Source: Corynebacterium aquatimens
GTDB taxonomy: Bacteria > Actinomycetota > Actinomycetes > Mycobacteriales > Mycobacteriaceae
Direction: 5' to 3'
Length of the DNA stretch: 64,000 nt
NCBI RefSeq assembly: GCF_030408395.1
Contig: NZ_CP046980.1
Span: 1,674,001 to 1,738,000, forward strand
Numbering within the stretch: the stretch's first letter is position 1; each line of letters begins with the position of its first letter. Shown piece by piece: positions 27,306 to 36,262 of the stretch. Below the pieces are notes generated by a model, which was not told the origin of the DNA, ran no database searches, and worked only from the letters and a program-made list of their open reading frames with translations. The position numbers were made by a program, and so were the translations under genes.

Positions 27306-27357
27306 CCGTCGCCGCGGGATGTCGATAGACCCTGCGGCGGCGGGTCTTCGGCTTTTT
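27306..27357 (+). terminator. Intrinsic terminator of glmU-prsA
   Basis: CCGTCGCCGCGGG / CCCTGCGGCGGCGGG with an 11-base loop, followed by TCTTCGGCTTTTTG. Confidence 0.85.
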
Positions 27358-27487
27358 GCGCCCGATGTAGCGAAACGAAACACACGGGTGCCGCGATGTC
27401 TTAATATCTACAAAGCGCAACACGCGCACCAAGAAGCGCACGCTTGCTTATCGACGGCCGAATTCTTGCTGATTCCAAAGGAGCCAC

Positions 27488-28843
27488 ATGACCGTCTACA
27501 AAGTGACCCCCACAGAACGACGCCGAGTTGTCGCCGCCACAACAGTGGGTACCGCCATCGAGTGGTACGACTTCTTCCTTTACGCCGCCACTGCTGGTCT
27601 GGTGTTTAAGAAGGAAATGTTTGGCCCGCTCGGGCCATCGGCTGCAACACTGGTCGCCTTCCTCACGGTTGGTTTGCCGTTTTTCTTCCGTCCGTTCGGC
27701 GCATTTCTAGCCGGCCACTTCGCTGACCGGATCGGGCGCCGTAAAGTTCTGATGATCACGCTCATAGCCATGGGTTCAGCGACAACTCTGATGGGGCTTT
27801 TGCCCACGTATGCCACGATCGGCATTGCCGCCCCGATCATCCTGGTCCTGCTGCGCGTCGTGCAGGGCATTTCGGCCGGTGGCGAGTGGGGCTCGGCGGT
27901 GCTGCTGACGGTCGAGCACGCGCCCGTCGATAAGCGTGGGCTCTTTGGAGCAGGACCGCAAGTTGGCGCACCTGCTGGTTTGCTACTGTCCTCCGGCGCG
28001 ATGGCGCTCATGAGCTACATTGCGCCCGGCGACGCCTTCGTGGAATGGGGTTGGCGCATCCCGTTCCTGTTCTCCCTCGTGCTGCTGGGGTTGGGTATCT
28101 GGATCCGCCACGGCGTGGAAGAATCACCCGTCTTTGAAGAGATGGCAGAGTTGAAACAAGCGCAAGCGACCAACCCCGTTGGCACACTGTTCAAAGAATT
28201 CACGCCTGTAGTTATCGTGTGTGCGGCGCTTTTCGCCGCGAATAACGCGCTCGGCTACATGACCACCGGCGGGTACATCCAGAACTACACAACCTCTGAA
28301 GACGGCCTGGGCATGGAACGCGGGCCGATCCTCACCGCGGTCACGATCGCCGGCGCCGTATGGATGGTGTCGACGTTCTTAACTGGCTGGGCGTCCGACA
28401 AACTTGGCCGGAAAAACACGTTGGTCGTTGGCTTCATCATCCAGGGCGCTGCCGCGTTCGCCCTGTTCCCGCTGGTCAACAAAGCAACATTGGGCGGCGT
28501 CTACGCTGGGTTGATCTTCCTGGCACTCGCGCTCGGATTCACCTACGGGCAGATCTCCACGCTGTACGCCGAGTTCTTCCCGGCGTCTGTCCGCGGGGCC
28601 GGTACCTCCATCACCTACGCCATCGGGTCGATTTTCGGTGGGGCGTTCGCGCCGTTCATCGCCTCTTGGATCTTCGCAACCACAGGTTCCACGTGGGGCA
28701 TCACGGCATACCTGGTGACGGCCTCGGTGATCGGACTGATCGCGTCGCTCGTCATCCGCGAGCGCAAGGGCATCCCGCTTGGCCACGACAACGAACAGGC
28801 GCAGCGCAGCGGCCACTTTGTGTGGCAGCCCGCGACCTGCTAA
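27488..28843 (+). CDS. MFS transporter, metabolite:H+ symporter (MHS) family
   Basis: 451 aa, 12 TM segments. 'GTAIEWYDFFLYAATAGLVF' in TM1, 'FFFRPFGAFLAGHFADRIGRR' in loop 2-3 and 'RVVQGISAGGEWGSAVLL' in TM4 define the MHS group (ProP, ShiA, KgtP and relatives), which imports organic acids, osmolytes or aromatic acids with protons. The substrate cannot be set from sequence alone. AAAGGAG precedes ATG 27488. Two copies of the 11-mer repeat lie here, one upstream of the gene (27446-27456) and one inside (27925-27935). Confidence 0.9.
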   Translation: MTVYKVTPTERRRVVAATTVGTAIEWYDFFLYAATAGLVFKKEMFGPLGPSAATLVAFLTVGLPFFFRPFGAFLAGHFADRIGRRKVLMITLIAMGSATTLMGLLPTYATIGIAAPIILVLLRVVQGISAGGEWGSAVLLTVEHAPVDKRGLFGAGPQVGAPAGLLLSSGAMALMSYIAPGDAFVEWGWRIPFLFSLVLLGLGIWIRHGVEESPVFEEMAELKQAQATNPVGTLFKEFTPVVIVCAALFAANNALGYMTTGGYIQNYTTSEDGLGMERGPILTAVTIAGAVWMVSTFLTGWASDKLGRKNTLVVGFIIQGAAAFALFPLVNKATLGGVYAGLIFLALALGFTYGQISTLYAEFFPASVRGAGTSITYAIGSIFGGAFAPFIASWIFATTGSTWGITAYLVTASVIGLIASLVIRERKGIPLGHDNEQAQRSGHFVWQPATC

Positions 28844-28941
28844 TATCTGCTCTCGTCTCGGCGAGGGCGGGAGCAATCCTGCCGTTATCGACGCGATACA
28901 ATCACAGACTTTTCTGAGCGCACACTTTACAACGCTCATTG

Positions 28942-28987
28942 CCTGCGATCACTCGACGAGCAATCAATCGAATGGTCGCAGGTTTTT
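28942..28987 (+). terminator. Intrinsic terminator (or rplY leader attenuator)
   Basis: CCTGCGATCA / TGGTCGCAGG stem followed by TTTTTGCTTT. It lies about 100 bases after the MHS gene and 48 bases before rplY, so it could end the former or sit in the leader of the latter. Confidence 0.7.
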
Positions 28988-29034
28988 GCTTTCCTGTGGC
29001 CGGCTACAACACCTAGATCCACAGGAGATTCAAC

Positions 29035-29697
29035 ATGGCACAGACCCCAGTTATCAAGGCCAACCTACGCGAGGAGTTTGGCAAGGGCGCTTCCCGCCGC
29101 CTGCGTCGCGACGGCCGCGTCCCCGGCGTTCTCTACTCCGCTGGTGAGGACAACATCCACTTCGACGTTGACCGCTTGGAGATCACCGCTCTGGTGCGCC
29201 ACGACGGTGTCAACGCGGTTCTGGAGCTGGACATCGACGGCGAGCAGCACCTGGCAATGGTCAAGGTCATCGACCAGAACGTGCTCACCCTGAACATCGA
29301 CCACATCGACCTGCTGGGCATCAAGCGCGGCGAGAAGGTCGTCGTGGAGGTCCCGGTCACGATCGAGGGCGAGGCAGCAGCCGACGCTGTGGTTCTGCAG
29401 GAAGCAGACGTCATCGAGATCGAGGTCGAGGCCCTGCACATTCCGGAAGAGATCGTCGTTTCCGTCGAGGGCAAGGAGATCGGCGACCAGATCACCGCCG
29501 CAGACGTCACCCTGCCGGAGGGCGCAACGCTCACCACCGACGCGGAGACCCTGGTTGTCAACATCACCTTCGAGCAGGTTGATGAGGAGCTCGAGGCTGC
29601 TGCTGAGGCTGCCGAGGAGGGCGGCGCAGAGGCTGGCGCCGAGTCCGACGAGGAGCCTGCTGAGGGCGAAGGCGATTCCGAGGGCGGCGAGGAGTAA
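29035..29697 (+). CDS. rplY: 50S ribosomal protein L25/general stress protein Ctc
   Basis: 220 aa, the long (CTC) form. The N-terminal 5S-rRNA-binding domain has 'REEFGKGASRRLRRDGRVPGVLY', the central beta domain follows, and an Ala/Glu-rich acidic tail (from about residue 185) ends the protein, as is common in actinobacteria. AGGAG precedes ATG 29035. Adjacent to pth as in mycobacteria (rplY-pth order). Confidence 0.96.
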   Translation: MAQTPVIKANLREEFGKGASRRLRRDGRVPGVLYSAGEDNIHFDVDRLEITALVRHDGVNAVLELDIDGEQHLAMVKVIDQNVLTLNIDHIDLLGIKRGEKVVVEVPVTIEGEAAADAVVLQEADVIEIEVEALHIPEEIVVSVEGKEIGDQITAADVTLPEGATLTTDAETLVVNITFEQVDEELEAAAEAAEEGGAEAGAESDEEPAEGEGDSEGGEE

Positions 29698-29756
29698 TCC
29701 GCGCCACCCCGCTCTAATCAGCGGTAATCCGCGCTAATTCACGGCCGGATTCCACG

Positions 29757-29803
29757 ACACGGCTGGAGACCTATCCCCTAGGATCTTCCAGCCGTGTCTT
29801 TTT
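29757..29803 (+). terminator. Intrinsic terminator of rplY
   Basis: ACACGGCTGGA / TCCAGCCGTGT stem followed by CTTTTTG. The next gene starts 20 bases further on. Confidence 0.92.
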
Positions 29804-29822
29804 GTCTCTAGGATGGGTGAAC

Positions 29823-30386
29823 GTGGCTAGCTCTGATTCCCCGGTCCTGATCGTGGGTCTTTCCAATCCCGGCACGATTTACGCGCAAACGCGCCACAAC
29901 GCGGGAGCCATGCTTATCGACGAGCTCTGTGAGCGCGTTACCCCCATGCCTGCGCAAGTCAGCGTGCACAAAAAGACCAATACTGAGGTCGCCGAACTTG
30001 CCCCGGGCAGGCTTTCATCACGCCGCACGATCCTGGCGCGTACCCGCGGATTCATGAACGTCTCCGGCGGTCCGGTGAAAGCTCTGGCTACCTATTACGG
30101 GGTGAAACCAAGCGACATTTTCATTGCCTACGACGAGCTTGACCTTGACTTCGGCGCTATTCGGTTGCGTCTCGGCGGCGGCGACCACGGCCACAACGGG
30201 CTGAAGTCTGTAACCAAATCACTAGGTACTCCCGACTACAACCGCCTCGCCATCGGCATCGGCCGCCCGCCAGGCCGCCAGGCACCGGCGGATTTTGTGC
30301 TCAAACCGTTCAGCAAGACTGAGTTCACCGAGCTCCCGATCGTGCTTGCTGACGCCGCCGACGAACTCCTCGCCGCGCTGAGCTAA
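29823..30386 (+). CDS. pth: Peptidyl-tRNA hydrolase, first copy
   Basis: 187 aa from GTG 29823 (AGGATGGGTGA just upstream). Recycles peptidyl-tRNAs released from ribosomes. Family motifs: 'IVGLSNPGTIYAQTRHNAG' with the catalytic His, 'TRGFMNVSGGPV', 'AYDELDLDFG' with the catalytic Asp, and 'GGGDHGHNGLKSV'. 'GLSNPG' replaces the usual 'GLGNPG', and a short insert follows the first helix, so it is the more divergent of the two copies here. The upstream terminator separates it from rplY. Confidence 0.93.
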   Translation: MASSDSPVLIVGLSNPGTIYAQTRHNAGAMLIDELCERVTPMPAQVSVHKKTNTEVAELAPGRLSSRRTILARTRGFMNVSGGPVKALATYYGVKPSDIFIAYDELDLDFGAIRLRLGGGDHGHNGLKSVTKSLGTPDYNRLAIGIGRPPGRQAPADFVLKPFSKTEFTELPIVLADAADELLAALS

Positions 30387-30406
30387 ACGCCTTGTACATT
30401 AAACAC

Positions 30407-31039
30407 ATGCTGCTCTCTCACCGGAAAGCGATCTGCGTGTCCTCGGTCGGCGTCGCGCTGTGCGGCGCGCTCCTGCTCGCATCGTGTACCAGTGGTCACC
30501 AGCCCACCGAAGCTGAAATCAGTGCTTCGTTTCAATCGCGGCTTTCGGAATTAGACGCTTCGGCAGCCTCGGAAATCAACAAAATCGGCGCAGAAGATTA
30601 CGGATCGAAGGAACCTTCTGAACCCACCACAACCACAACGAAGCCTGAAGTCGTGGAGGTCCAGTACGAAGGGTACGTGCGCGAAATGCTCTTGAGGGAA
30701 TTCCCGGACGGAGACAACCCTGCAATGGCGGAGTACGTCGAATCATCGGAACAATCCGGCTTCACCTACACCACGTTGCAGCTCGACGCACCTACTCGGA
30801 TCCACGCCTACAAGGCATACTCGGAAGGCGACGTCGACGTCCAGTACTTGCTACTCTCTGTCAACTCCGAGAGCGATGCGTTCCGGGAACAGTCGGAGCG
30901 CATGCGTCCCTACATCGGTAAACGCGTCCGGATTACGTTCAACAGCATGCAGTTCTACCTCGGTAGCAGCCCGGGTGCACCACCGCCAGGTTCTGTTGGA
31001 GCCGATGGTGCAGTTCTTAACGTTGAGGTGCTGGGGTAA
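30407..31039 (+). CDS. Putative lipoprotein of unknown function
   Basis: 210 aa. Basic N-terminus, hydrophobic stretch and lipobox 'ALLLASC', then a Thr/Pro linker ('SEPTTTTTKPE') and a C-terminal domain without cysteines. I do not recognise the family. TACATT lies six bases before ATG 30407 with no ribosome-binding site, suggesting a leaderless mRNA. It separates the two pth genes and is in the same orientation. Confidence 0.75.
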   Translation: MLLSHRKAICVSSVGVALCGALLLASCTSGHQPTEAEISASFQSRLSELDASAASEINKIGAEDYGSKEPSEPTTTTTKPEVVEVQYEGYVREMLLREFPDGDNPAMAEYVESSEQSGFTYTTLQLDAPTRIHAYKAYSEGDVDVQYLLLSVNSESDAFREQSERMRPYIGKRVRITFNSMQFYLGSSPGAPPPGSVGADGAVLNVEVLG

Positions 31040-31077
31040 CACTCCCCTGTTCTTCCGCGGGGCCTACACTATCTCCC

Positions 31078-31785
31078 GTGTCTGCGTCCATGTTTGCATC
31101 CGTGTTTGACCGTCTTCGCGCTCTCTTCGCCCGGCCCGAGTCCGAGGACTCTTCCGTCCGATCCGCAGCAACACCGAACCAGAAAGCTCAACCGCGTGAC
31201 CTCTCCGGCGTCGAGTGGCTGGTCATTGGTCTGGGTAATCCCGGGGCAAAGTATGAGGCGACCCGGCACAACATCGGTTACCTCGCCATTGATGAGCTCC
31301 TTGAGCGCCACTCGCTGACGCTCGGCGCTGTCCCGGGGCACAAAGCTCAGGTCGCGGTCAAGGACAACGTGGCGTACGTGCGCTCGACGACATACATGAA
31401 CGAATCTGGCGAGGCCGTCGGACCACTCGCCCGCGAGCTTGGGATCACCCCGGAGCGCATCATCGCGCTTCACGACGAACTGGATCTAGCTCCGTATAAA
31501 ATCCGCTGCAAACTGGGCGGAAACGAAAACGGACACAACGGACTGAAATCCATCACGCAGCACCTGGGCACCCGTGATTACGTACGCATCAAAATTGCTA
31601 TCGGCCGTCCACCCAAGGGCACCCCGATCATCGACTGGGTGCTTGGCACGTTCAGTGAGGACGAAGCCGGGCCCGCACTCGACGGGCAGGTCAGCTCCGC
31701 AGCAGATACCGTCGAGCTCATCACGTCAGAAGCTAACCCAGCCGCGGGCCTGACTAGAGCTCAAAACGACATCCACGCCCGCTAG
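31078..31785 (+). CDS. pth: Peptidyl-tRNA hydrolase, second copy
   Basis: 235 aa, with an N-terminal extension of ~45 residues before 'LVIGLGNPGAKYEATRHNIGY'. 'TTYMNESGEAV', 'LHDELDLAPYKIRCKLGGNENGHNGLKSI' (two segments) and 'IAIGRPPKG' are canonical, so this is the more conserved copy. GTG 31078 with TACACT eight bases upstream and no ribosome-binding site suggests a leaderless mRNA. Tandem pth copies are found in other corynebacteria, as far as I recall. The stop is 7 bases from that of the convergent reductase gene. Confidence 0.94.
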   Translation: MSASMFASVFDRLRALFARPESEDSSVRSAATPNQKAQPRDLSGVEWLVIGLGNPGAKYEATRHNIGYLAIDELLERHSLTLGAVPGHKAQVAVKDNVAYVRSTTYMNESGEAVGPLARELGITPERIIALHDELDLAPYKIRCKLGGNENGHNGLKSITQHLGTRDYVRIKIAIGRPPKGTPIIDWVLGTFSEDEAGPALDGQVSSAADTVELITSEANPAAGLTRAQNDIHAR

Positions 31786-31792
31786 AAGAGGA

Positions 31793-32398
31793 TTACTCCG
31801 CCGCGGAAGCAGCGTGCGCGGCGCCGTCGGCGGCGGCGGCCGCCACCACCAGTTCTTTAAGGTCGCCCACCATCGTTTTCAGTTCGCCTTCGCGCATGGG
31901 CATCGGCTGGAAGCCGCCGTCGCGGAATTCCATGGCGAGAACAAATCCGACTTGGTTGCGCACGTTGGGCATCTGGAAGTTGCTGATGATCTGGCGCCAG
32001 TGCTCAATCGCGCGTACAGCACCGACGGAGCCATAGCCAACGAAGCCCACAGGCTTGCCGGACCACTCCGGACCAAGCGTGTCAAAGGCGTTCTTGAACA
32101 CCGCGGGGACGGAATGGTTGTATTCCGGGGTGACAAAGATGAACCCATCACAGGCATCGACGGCCTTCGACCAACGCGTTACGTCCGGGTTGTCGTACTC
32201 ACGGTTCGCGGCCATCGGGGGTTTCGCCGCGGTATCCATGGGAAGGTTGTAGTCGCGCAGGTCCAGCTGCACGAACTCACATTCTTCGTCACTGAGACCA
32301 GCAGCGGCAATGGTGTTCATGACCCACTCCACCACGGCGCCGCCGCTGCGGCTTTCGCGGATCGAACCCAAGATTACGCCAATTTTCATGTTTCCCAT
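31793..32398 (-). CDS. NAD(P)H-dependent FMN reductase
   Basis: 201 aa flavodoxin-like fold. 'GVILGSIRESRSGG' is the FMN phosphate-binding loop; 'FVTPEYNHSVPAVFKNAFD' is the signature of the NADPH-dependent FMN reductase/quinone reductase group (azoreductase/ChrR-like). Likely reduces flavin or quinones, possibly in oxidative-stress defence. ATG 32398 lies 2 bases after the stop of the upstream gene, so the two are probably cotranscribed. The Ala-rich C-terminus is unusual but has no known meaning. Confidence 0.9.
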   Translation of the reverse strand: MGNMKIGVILGSIRESRSGGAVVEWVMNTIAAAGLSDEECEFVQLDLRDYNLPMDTAAKPPMAANREYDNPDVTRWSKAVDACDGFIFVTPEYNHSVPAVFKNAFDTLGPEWSGKPVGFVGYGSVGAVRAIEHWRQIISNFQMPNVRNQVGFVLAMEFRDGGFQPMPMREGELKTMVGDLKELVVAAAAADGAAHAASAAE

Positions 32399-32400
32399 GT

Positions 32401-33819
32401 TTACTTCAACTTGATCATGCGGCTCAATGTTCCCTGCCAGTACGCACCGTCAGGGGTGATCATTCCGGTGAGCTGCATCGGCCTGTCAAAAGGCAAGGTT
32501 CCTAGTGGCCGACGGGCGACTTCCCTACCAGAGTCCGCGTCGACCCCAATCAGGTCAACGGACAGGCTTCCTGGCCTGGTGCTCAGAGCCCAGATGCGGC
32601 GGTCTTTCAGGGTTAGGGTCGGCAGGGTTTCAATCCGCGTGTGGTTTTCCCAGCGTCGCTCGCACGACACCGAACCGCCGCGCTCAACAACATCAACCTT
32701 GGAGAGACCACCGTTAAACTGCGCAAACATCGGTTTCTGCGGCCCATCAACGGCGAATGGCGGGTAGCTGAACCCGTACGTTGATGGGATCCACAGGGTG
32801 TTTCCGTGGGCAAGAAGTGAGTTTTCGGTGCCCTTGCCAACGCGCTCAAAAGCCGGCATGCGGCAGACATCTTTACCTGTCTTCGCATCCATCACCATAA
32901 GGTTCGGTGAGTTGTCTGCGTTGTCCACGATGGCGACCCACTTAGAGTTCGGCCCGAAGAACGTCGGCGTCGTGCCTGAGCCCCACGACAACTGCCCAGG
33001 CTTGCGGCCGGACCCACGGTCATAGGGTTTGCGCCACTCAACGACAATTTTCCCACCGCGGTACACAACTTCGTACAGCGCGTGCGTGGTCAGCACGCTC
33101 ACACCGTGCGGGCGACCAGTGAGCCCGTTGGCAATGTGTTCGCGTCCCGGAACACCAGCGAGCGGCTGCTTAATCACCTTCCGGCCGTCGACAAGCCCCA
33201 CCTGCGAATCCTGCGTGACAAACCACGTACGCCCCTGCCCGTCGGGGCTCAAGCCTCCCAGGCTCGTTCCAGCTGGCAGATTCAGAGCAGTGCGCTTATC
33301 GACGCTCAAAACCCAGCGTTTTCCATCAAACCTGTGCCCGATGTGGACTATGTCGCGGCCTTCCGGCATTACTACGCGATCGTGCTCATCCATGAAACCG
33401 TAGACGCCACCTAACAGCGAAGTCTTCTTCAGTTCAAGCGTGGCCAGCGGCTGCGCGGTTTTCGGGTCAAACAGCATGACCGAAGGAACCACCAGGTTCA
33501 GGCCGAAGCTCCCGTTAGGTCCTTGATTCGTGCCCACGTAGCGCGTGCACAGGCCCAGCACCATGCCGTCTGAAGCCTGGAACACTGTGGAGCACGTTCC
33601 GCCCGGAATGGAGGACGCCACGCGGCCAGCGGCATTAGGCCCCGCCCACGGCACCGCGTCGGTGGAGCTGAGGTCACGGTGCATGTAACGGGTGCCCTCC
33701 GGCGCGGCGGCAGACGTGCCAATGGGTGGGCCACCAGCAGATGCAACCGAGCCATGGGGAGAAGCAACAACTATGGCGAGGCAGGCCAGCACGGCGGCCG
33801 CACGACGAAAGATATTCAC
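32401..33819 (-). CDS. Secreted protein of unknown function, possible beta-propeller
   Basis: 472 aa from GTG 33819. A Sec signal peptide ('AAAVLACLAIVVASPHGSVASAG') precedes a mature domain with repeated beta-strand patterns such as 'VMLFDPKTAQPLATLEL', 'LVGVDADSGREVARRPLG'-like and 'LMVMDAKTGKDVCRM', reminiscent of PQQ/WD-type propeller blades. Two to four cysteines may pair. I cannot name the family. It precedes the flavin reductase by 2 bases. A copy of the 11-mer repeat (33294-33304) lies in the gene. Confidence 0.75.
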   Translation of the reverse strand: MNIFRRAAAVLACLAIVVASPHGSVASAGGPPIGTSAAAPEGTRYMHRDLSSTDAVPWAGPNAAGRVASSIPGGTCSTVFQASDGMVLGLCTRYVGTNQGPNGSFGLNLVVPSVMLFDPKTAQPLATLELKKTSLLGGVYGFMDEHDRVVMPEGRDIVHIGHRFDGKRWVLSVDKRTALNLPAGTSLGGLSPDGQGRTWFVTQDSQVGLVDGRKVIKQPLAGVPGREHIANGLTGRPHGVSVLTTHALYEVVYRGGKIVVEWRKPYDRGSGRKPGQLSWGSGTTPTFFGPNSKWVAIVDNADNSPNLMVMDAKTGKDVCRMPAFERVGKGTENSLLAHGNTLWIPSTYGFSYPPFAVDGPQKPMFAQFNGGLSKVDVVERGGSVSCERRWENHTRIETLPTLTLKDRRIWALSTRPGSLSVDLIGVDADSGREVARRPLGTLPFDRPMQLTGMITPDGAYWQGTLSRMIKLK

Positions 33820-34393
33820 GGTTGGAACAATAACCGGTTCTTCTGCTTCACGCTGGCTATTACGGCGTGATACGTCCGCCGGTCACGGCGAGAGTTTCGC
33901 CGGAAACATACGACGCGTCCTCCGAGGCAAGGAACACGTAAGCACCAGCGAGTTCAGCTGGCTGGCCGGGCCTGCCCATCTCCGAGTCTTGACCGAAGAC
34001 ATCCACCTTCTCTTGCGGTTGCCCTTCGGCGGGCTGAATGACGGTCCAGATCGGCCCCGGCGCCACAGCGTTTACGCGGATCCCGCGCGAGCTCAGCAAC
34101 TCGCCATTGAGCCCTTTGGCGAAGTTGTTCATCGCCGCCTTGGTGATCGCGTAGTCAAGCAGCGGCTCGGACGGGTCGTAGGCCTGGATCGATGAGCTGA
34201 AGATGATCGAGGACCCCGGCGGCATGTGCGGTACAGCCGCCTTGGTCACGCGGAAGGAGGCGTAGATGTTGGACTTCATCGTGGAGTCGAAGTCCTCGTC
34301 GGAGAGATCAAGAAGACCGTCGTTGCACACCTGGCGCGAGGCGTTGTTCACCAAAATGTCCAGGCCGCCGAGCTCAGCGACCGCTCTTTCGAC

Positions 34394-34404
34394 CGTCGAT
34401 AAGC
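34394..34404 (+). repeat. 11-mer CGTCGATAAGC, one of 13 copies; its last 8 bases are the IS target duplication
   Basis: CGATAAGC (34397-34404) is repeated at 35852-35859 on the other side of the insertion element. Other exact copies: + strand at 8371, 20462, 27925, 37198, 43551, 54960, 58663; minus strand at 10866, 27446, 29912, 33294, 54408 (left ends). Confidence 0.97.
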
Positions 34405-35851
34405 GGCTCTTCGTGATTGGGAGTGCGTTGGTCGTTTCTTGGGGTGCTGGGGTGTTGCACAAGATGTGGGGGTCCTTGCTGGGTTAAGGATTTAGGTGTT
34501 CAAGCCAATCCACAACCCAACAAGGACCCTGGTATGCAGCCTAGTTCCAACATCGTCGCCGACACCATTTGCCGCACCGCGGAGCTTGGGTTGGCGATCA
34601 CCAATGCCGCGCACAACGACGAGTGCACCGTTATCGACTGTGAAACGCTCGACCCGATCAATGCCTGCCCGTCGTGTCAGCAACCGGGCTTGTTGCGCGA
34701 TCACACCTACCGGCAACTGGTGGATCTGCCGGTGGTCGGGTTTCCCACCCGGCTGCGGGTGCGGGTGCCGCGGTATCTATGCAGCAACGATTCCTGCGCC
34801 CAGCAGATTTTCCGGGCTTCGCTTTCCTGCGCTGATGACCGCTCGAAGGTCACCCACCGGGTGGTGCGCTGGATCCTGCAGCGCTTAGCGATCGACCGGA
34901 TGAGCGTTGCCGCCACCGCCAAAGCACTCGGGATTAGCTGGCAGCTGACATGCGATCTCGCATTGTCCATGGCCAGAGCCCTCGTCGCCGACCCCGACCA
35001 CTTGGCCGGGGTGCGCGTCATCGGGGTTGACGAGCACAAGTGGGCCCACAACCGCAAGGCTGCCGGCGGCGGGTTCGTCACCGTGATCGTGGACATGACT
35101 TACCAGCACACCGGCCAACCGGCCAGGTTGCTTGATGTCATCCCGGGCAGAAGCGCCGAAGTGCTCACCCGCTGGATCAACCAACGTCCGAAAATCTTCC
35201 GCGACCAGGTGGAGGTGATCACCATGGACGGGTTTCAGGGTTACGCCACCGCAGCCGATGAAGCCCTGCCTCAGGCCAGGCGGGTGATGGACCCGTTTCA
35301 CGTGGTGCGTCTTGCCGGCGACAAAGTCACCGCGTGTCGGCAGCGGCTGCAGCGTGAAACCTACGGCAGGCGCGGCAGAACCAACGACCCGTTATATAAA
35401 AACCGCCGCACCATGCTCACCCGCATCGATTTTTTAACCGGTGAGCAGCAGCACCGCCTGGATGTGTTGTTCAACTACGACGACGACTACGCCGTGCTGC
35501 AAGAAACGTGGCTGGTGTACCAGGAGATCATCGACTGCTACGAAGACCCGAACAAGACCCGCGCGAAAACGAAGATGCGCCGGTTGATCAACCGGCTGCG
35601 CGGGCTACGACAAGCCGGGCTTGATGAACTCGCCCAACTCGGTCGTACCCTGCACAAACGCCGCGCCGACATCCTCGCGTTCTTCGACATCGGCGCCTCC
35701 AACGGCCCGGTCGAAGCCATCAACGGCCGCCTCGAGCACCTCCGCGGCATCGCCCTCGGATTCCGCAACATCAACCACTACATCTTGCGGTGCCTAATCC
35801 ACTCCGGAGGCCTCCAACCCAAGATCAACGCACTCTAAAACACGAAGAGCC
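34405..35851 (+). mobile_element. ISL3 family insertion sequence (1447 bp)
   Basis: Terminal inverted repeats of 26 bp (34405-34430 and 35826-35851) begin with GGCTCTTCGTG and share GAGTGCGTTG, 21 of 26 positions matching. A perfect 8-bp target-site duplication CGATAAGC flanks it (34397-34404, 35852-35859), as is usual for ISL3. One transposase gene fills it. It interrupts an SDR gene. Confidence 0.97.
34534..35838 (+). CDS. ISL3 family transposase
   Basis: 434 aa. Zinc-finger-like N-terminus ('[13 protein letters not shown]' ... '[11 protein letters not shown]'), helix-turn-helix region, and DDE catalytic core: '[15 protein letters not shown]' (first Asp), '[15 protein letters not shown]' and '[14 protein letters not shown]' (second Asp region), and '[19 protein letters not shown]' (Glu). 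ATG 34534 is the likely start. The stop lies in the right inverted repeat. The frame is intact, so the element may be active. Confidence 0.96.
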   Translation: MQPSSNIVADTICRTAELGLAITNAAHNDECTVIDCETLDPINACPSCQQPGLLRDHTYRQLVDLPVVGFPTRLRVRVPRYLCSNDSCAQQIFRASLSCADDRSKVTHRVVRWILQRLAIDRMSVAATAKALGISWQLTCDLALSMARALVADPDHLAGVRVIGVDEHKWAHNRKAAGGGFVTVIVDMTYQHTGQPARLLDVIPGRSAEVLTRWINQRPKIFRDQVEVITMDGFQGYATAADEALPQARRVMDPFHVVRLAGDKVTACRQRLQRETYGRRGRTNDPLYKNRRTMLTRIDFLTGEQQHRLDVLFNYDDDYAVLQETWLVYQEIIDCYEDPNKTRAKTKMRRLINRLRGLRQAGLDELAQLGRTLHKRRADILAFFDIGASNGPVEAINGRLEHLRGIALGFRNINHYILRCLIHSGGLQPKINAL

Positions 35852-36262
35852 CGATAAGCATGTGTCAAGCTCCCGCAGATCGCCCGGAATCGCGACTGCC
35901 TTGCGTCCCGCCTCCTCGATGGCAGCGATGATGCGGTCCGCGTCCTCTTGTTCCTCGGGCAGATACGCAATCGCGACATCTGCGCCTTCACGGGCGTACG
36001 CCACCGCGGTGGCCGCGCCGATGCCCGAGTCCCCACCGGTGATCAACGCCTTGCGGCCTTCGAGCTTGCCAGACCCTACATAGGAATCCAGCCCAATGTC
36101 TGGTTCACTACGCATCTGCGTGTCCAGGCCGGGGTTGTTCTGCCGGCCTTCCTTGGGGAATTCTTTTGGGTACTTCGTGCGTGGATCAATAAGTGTCATG
36201 CCAGCCCAGCCTACGCGCAATTGTTTACCTGCCCGGTGCAGCGACTAGCCTTGGTAAACACT

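Larger units (their letters stand above)
33860..36199 (-). pseudogene. SDR family oxidoreductase, split by an ISL3-type element
   Basis: The 5' part (36199-35852) encodes '[17 protein letters not shown]' and the Rossmann motif '[22 protein letters not shown]'; the 3' part (34404-33860) encodes 'LDILVNNASRQ', the active-site 'YAITKAAMNNFAKGL' and the family C-terminus 'VSGETLAVTGGRITP'. Removing the element and one copy of its 8-bp duplication restores an uninterrupted frame ('[19 protein letters not shown]'). The restored protein is a typical ~295-aa member of the YhdF/YghA/general-stress SDR group. No other lesions are seen, so the insertion is recent. Confidence 0.93.

Noticed and set aside
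27310..27326. GATGTCGATAGACC, 13021 CGTCGATAGTG and similar as further 11-mer copies
   Set aside because: They match only the GTCGATA core, which is expected by chance; only exact copies were counted. One-mismatch forms at 122-132 (CGTCGATAGGC) and near 7765 (CGTCGATAAGG) were noted but left out of the count.
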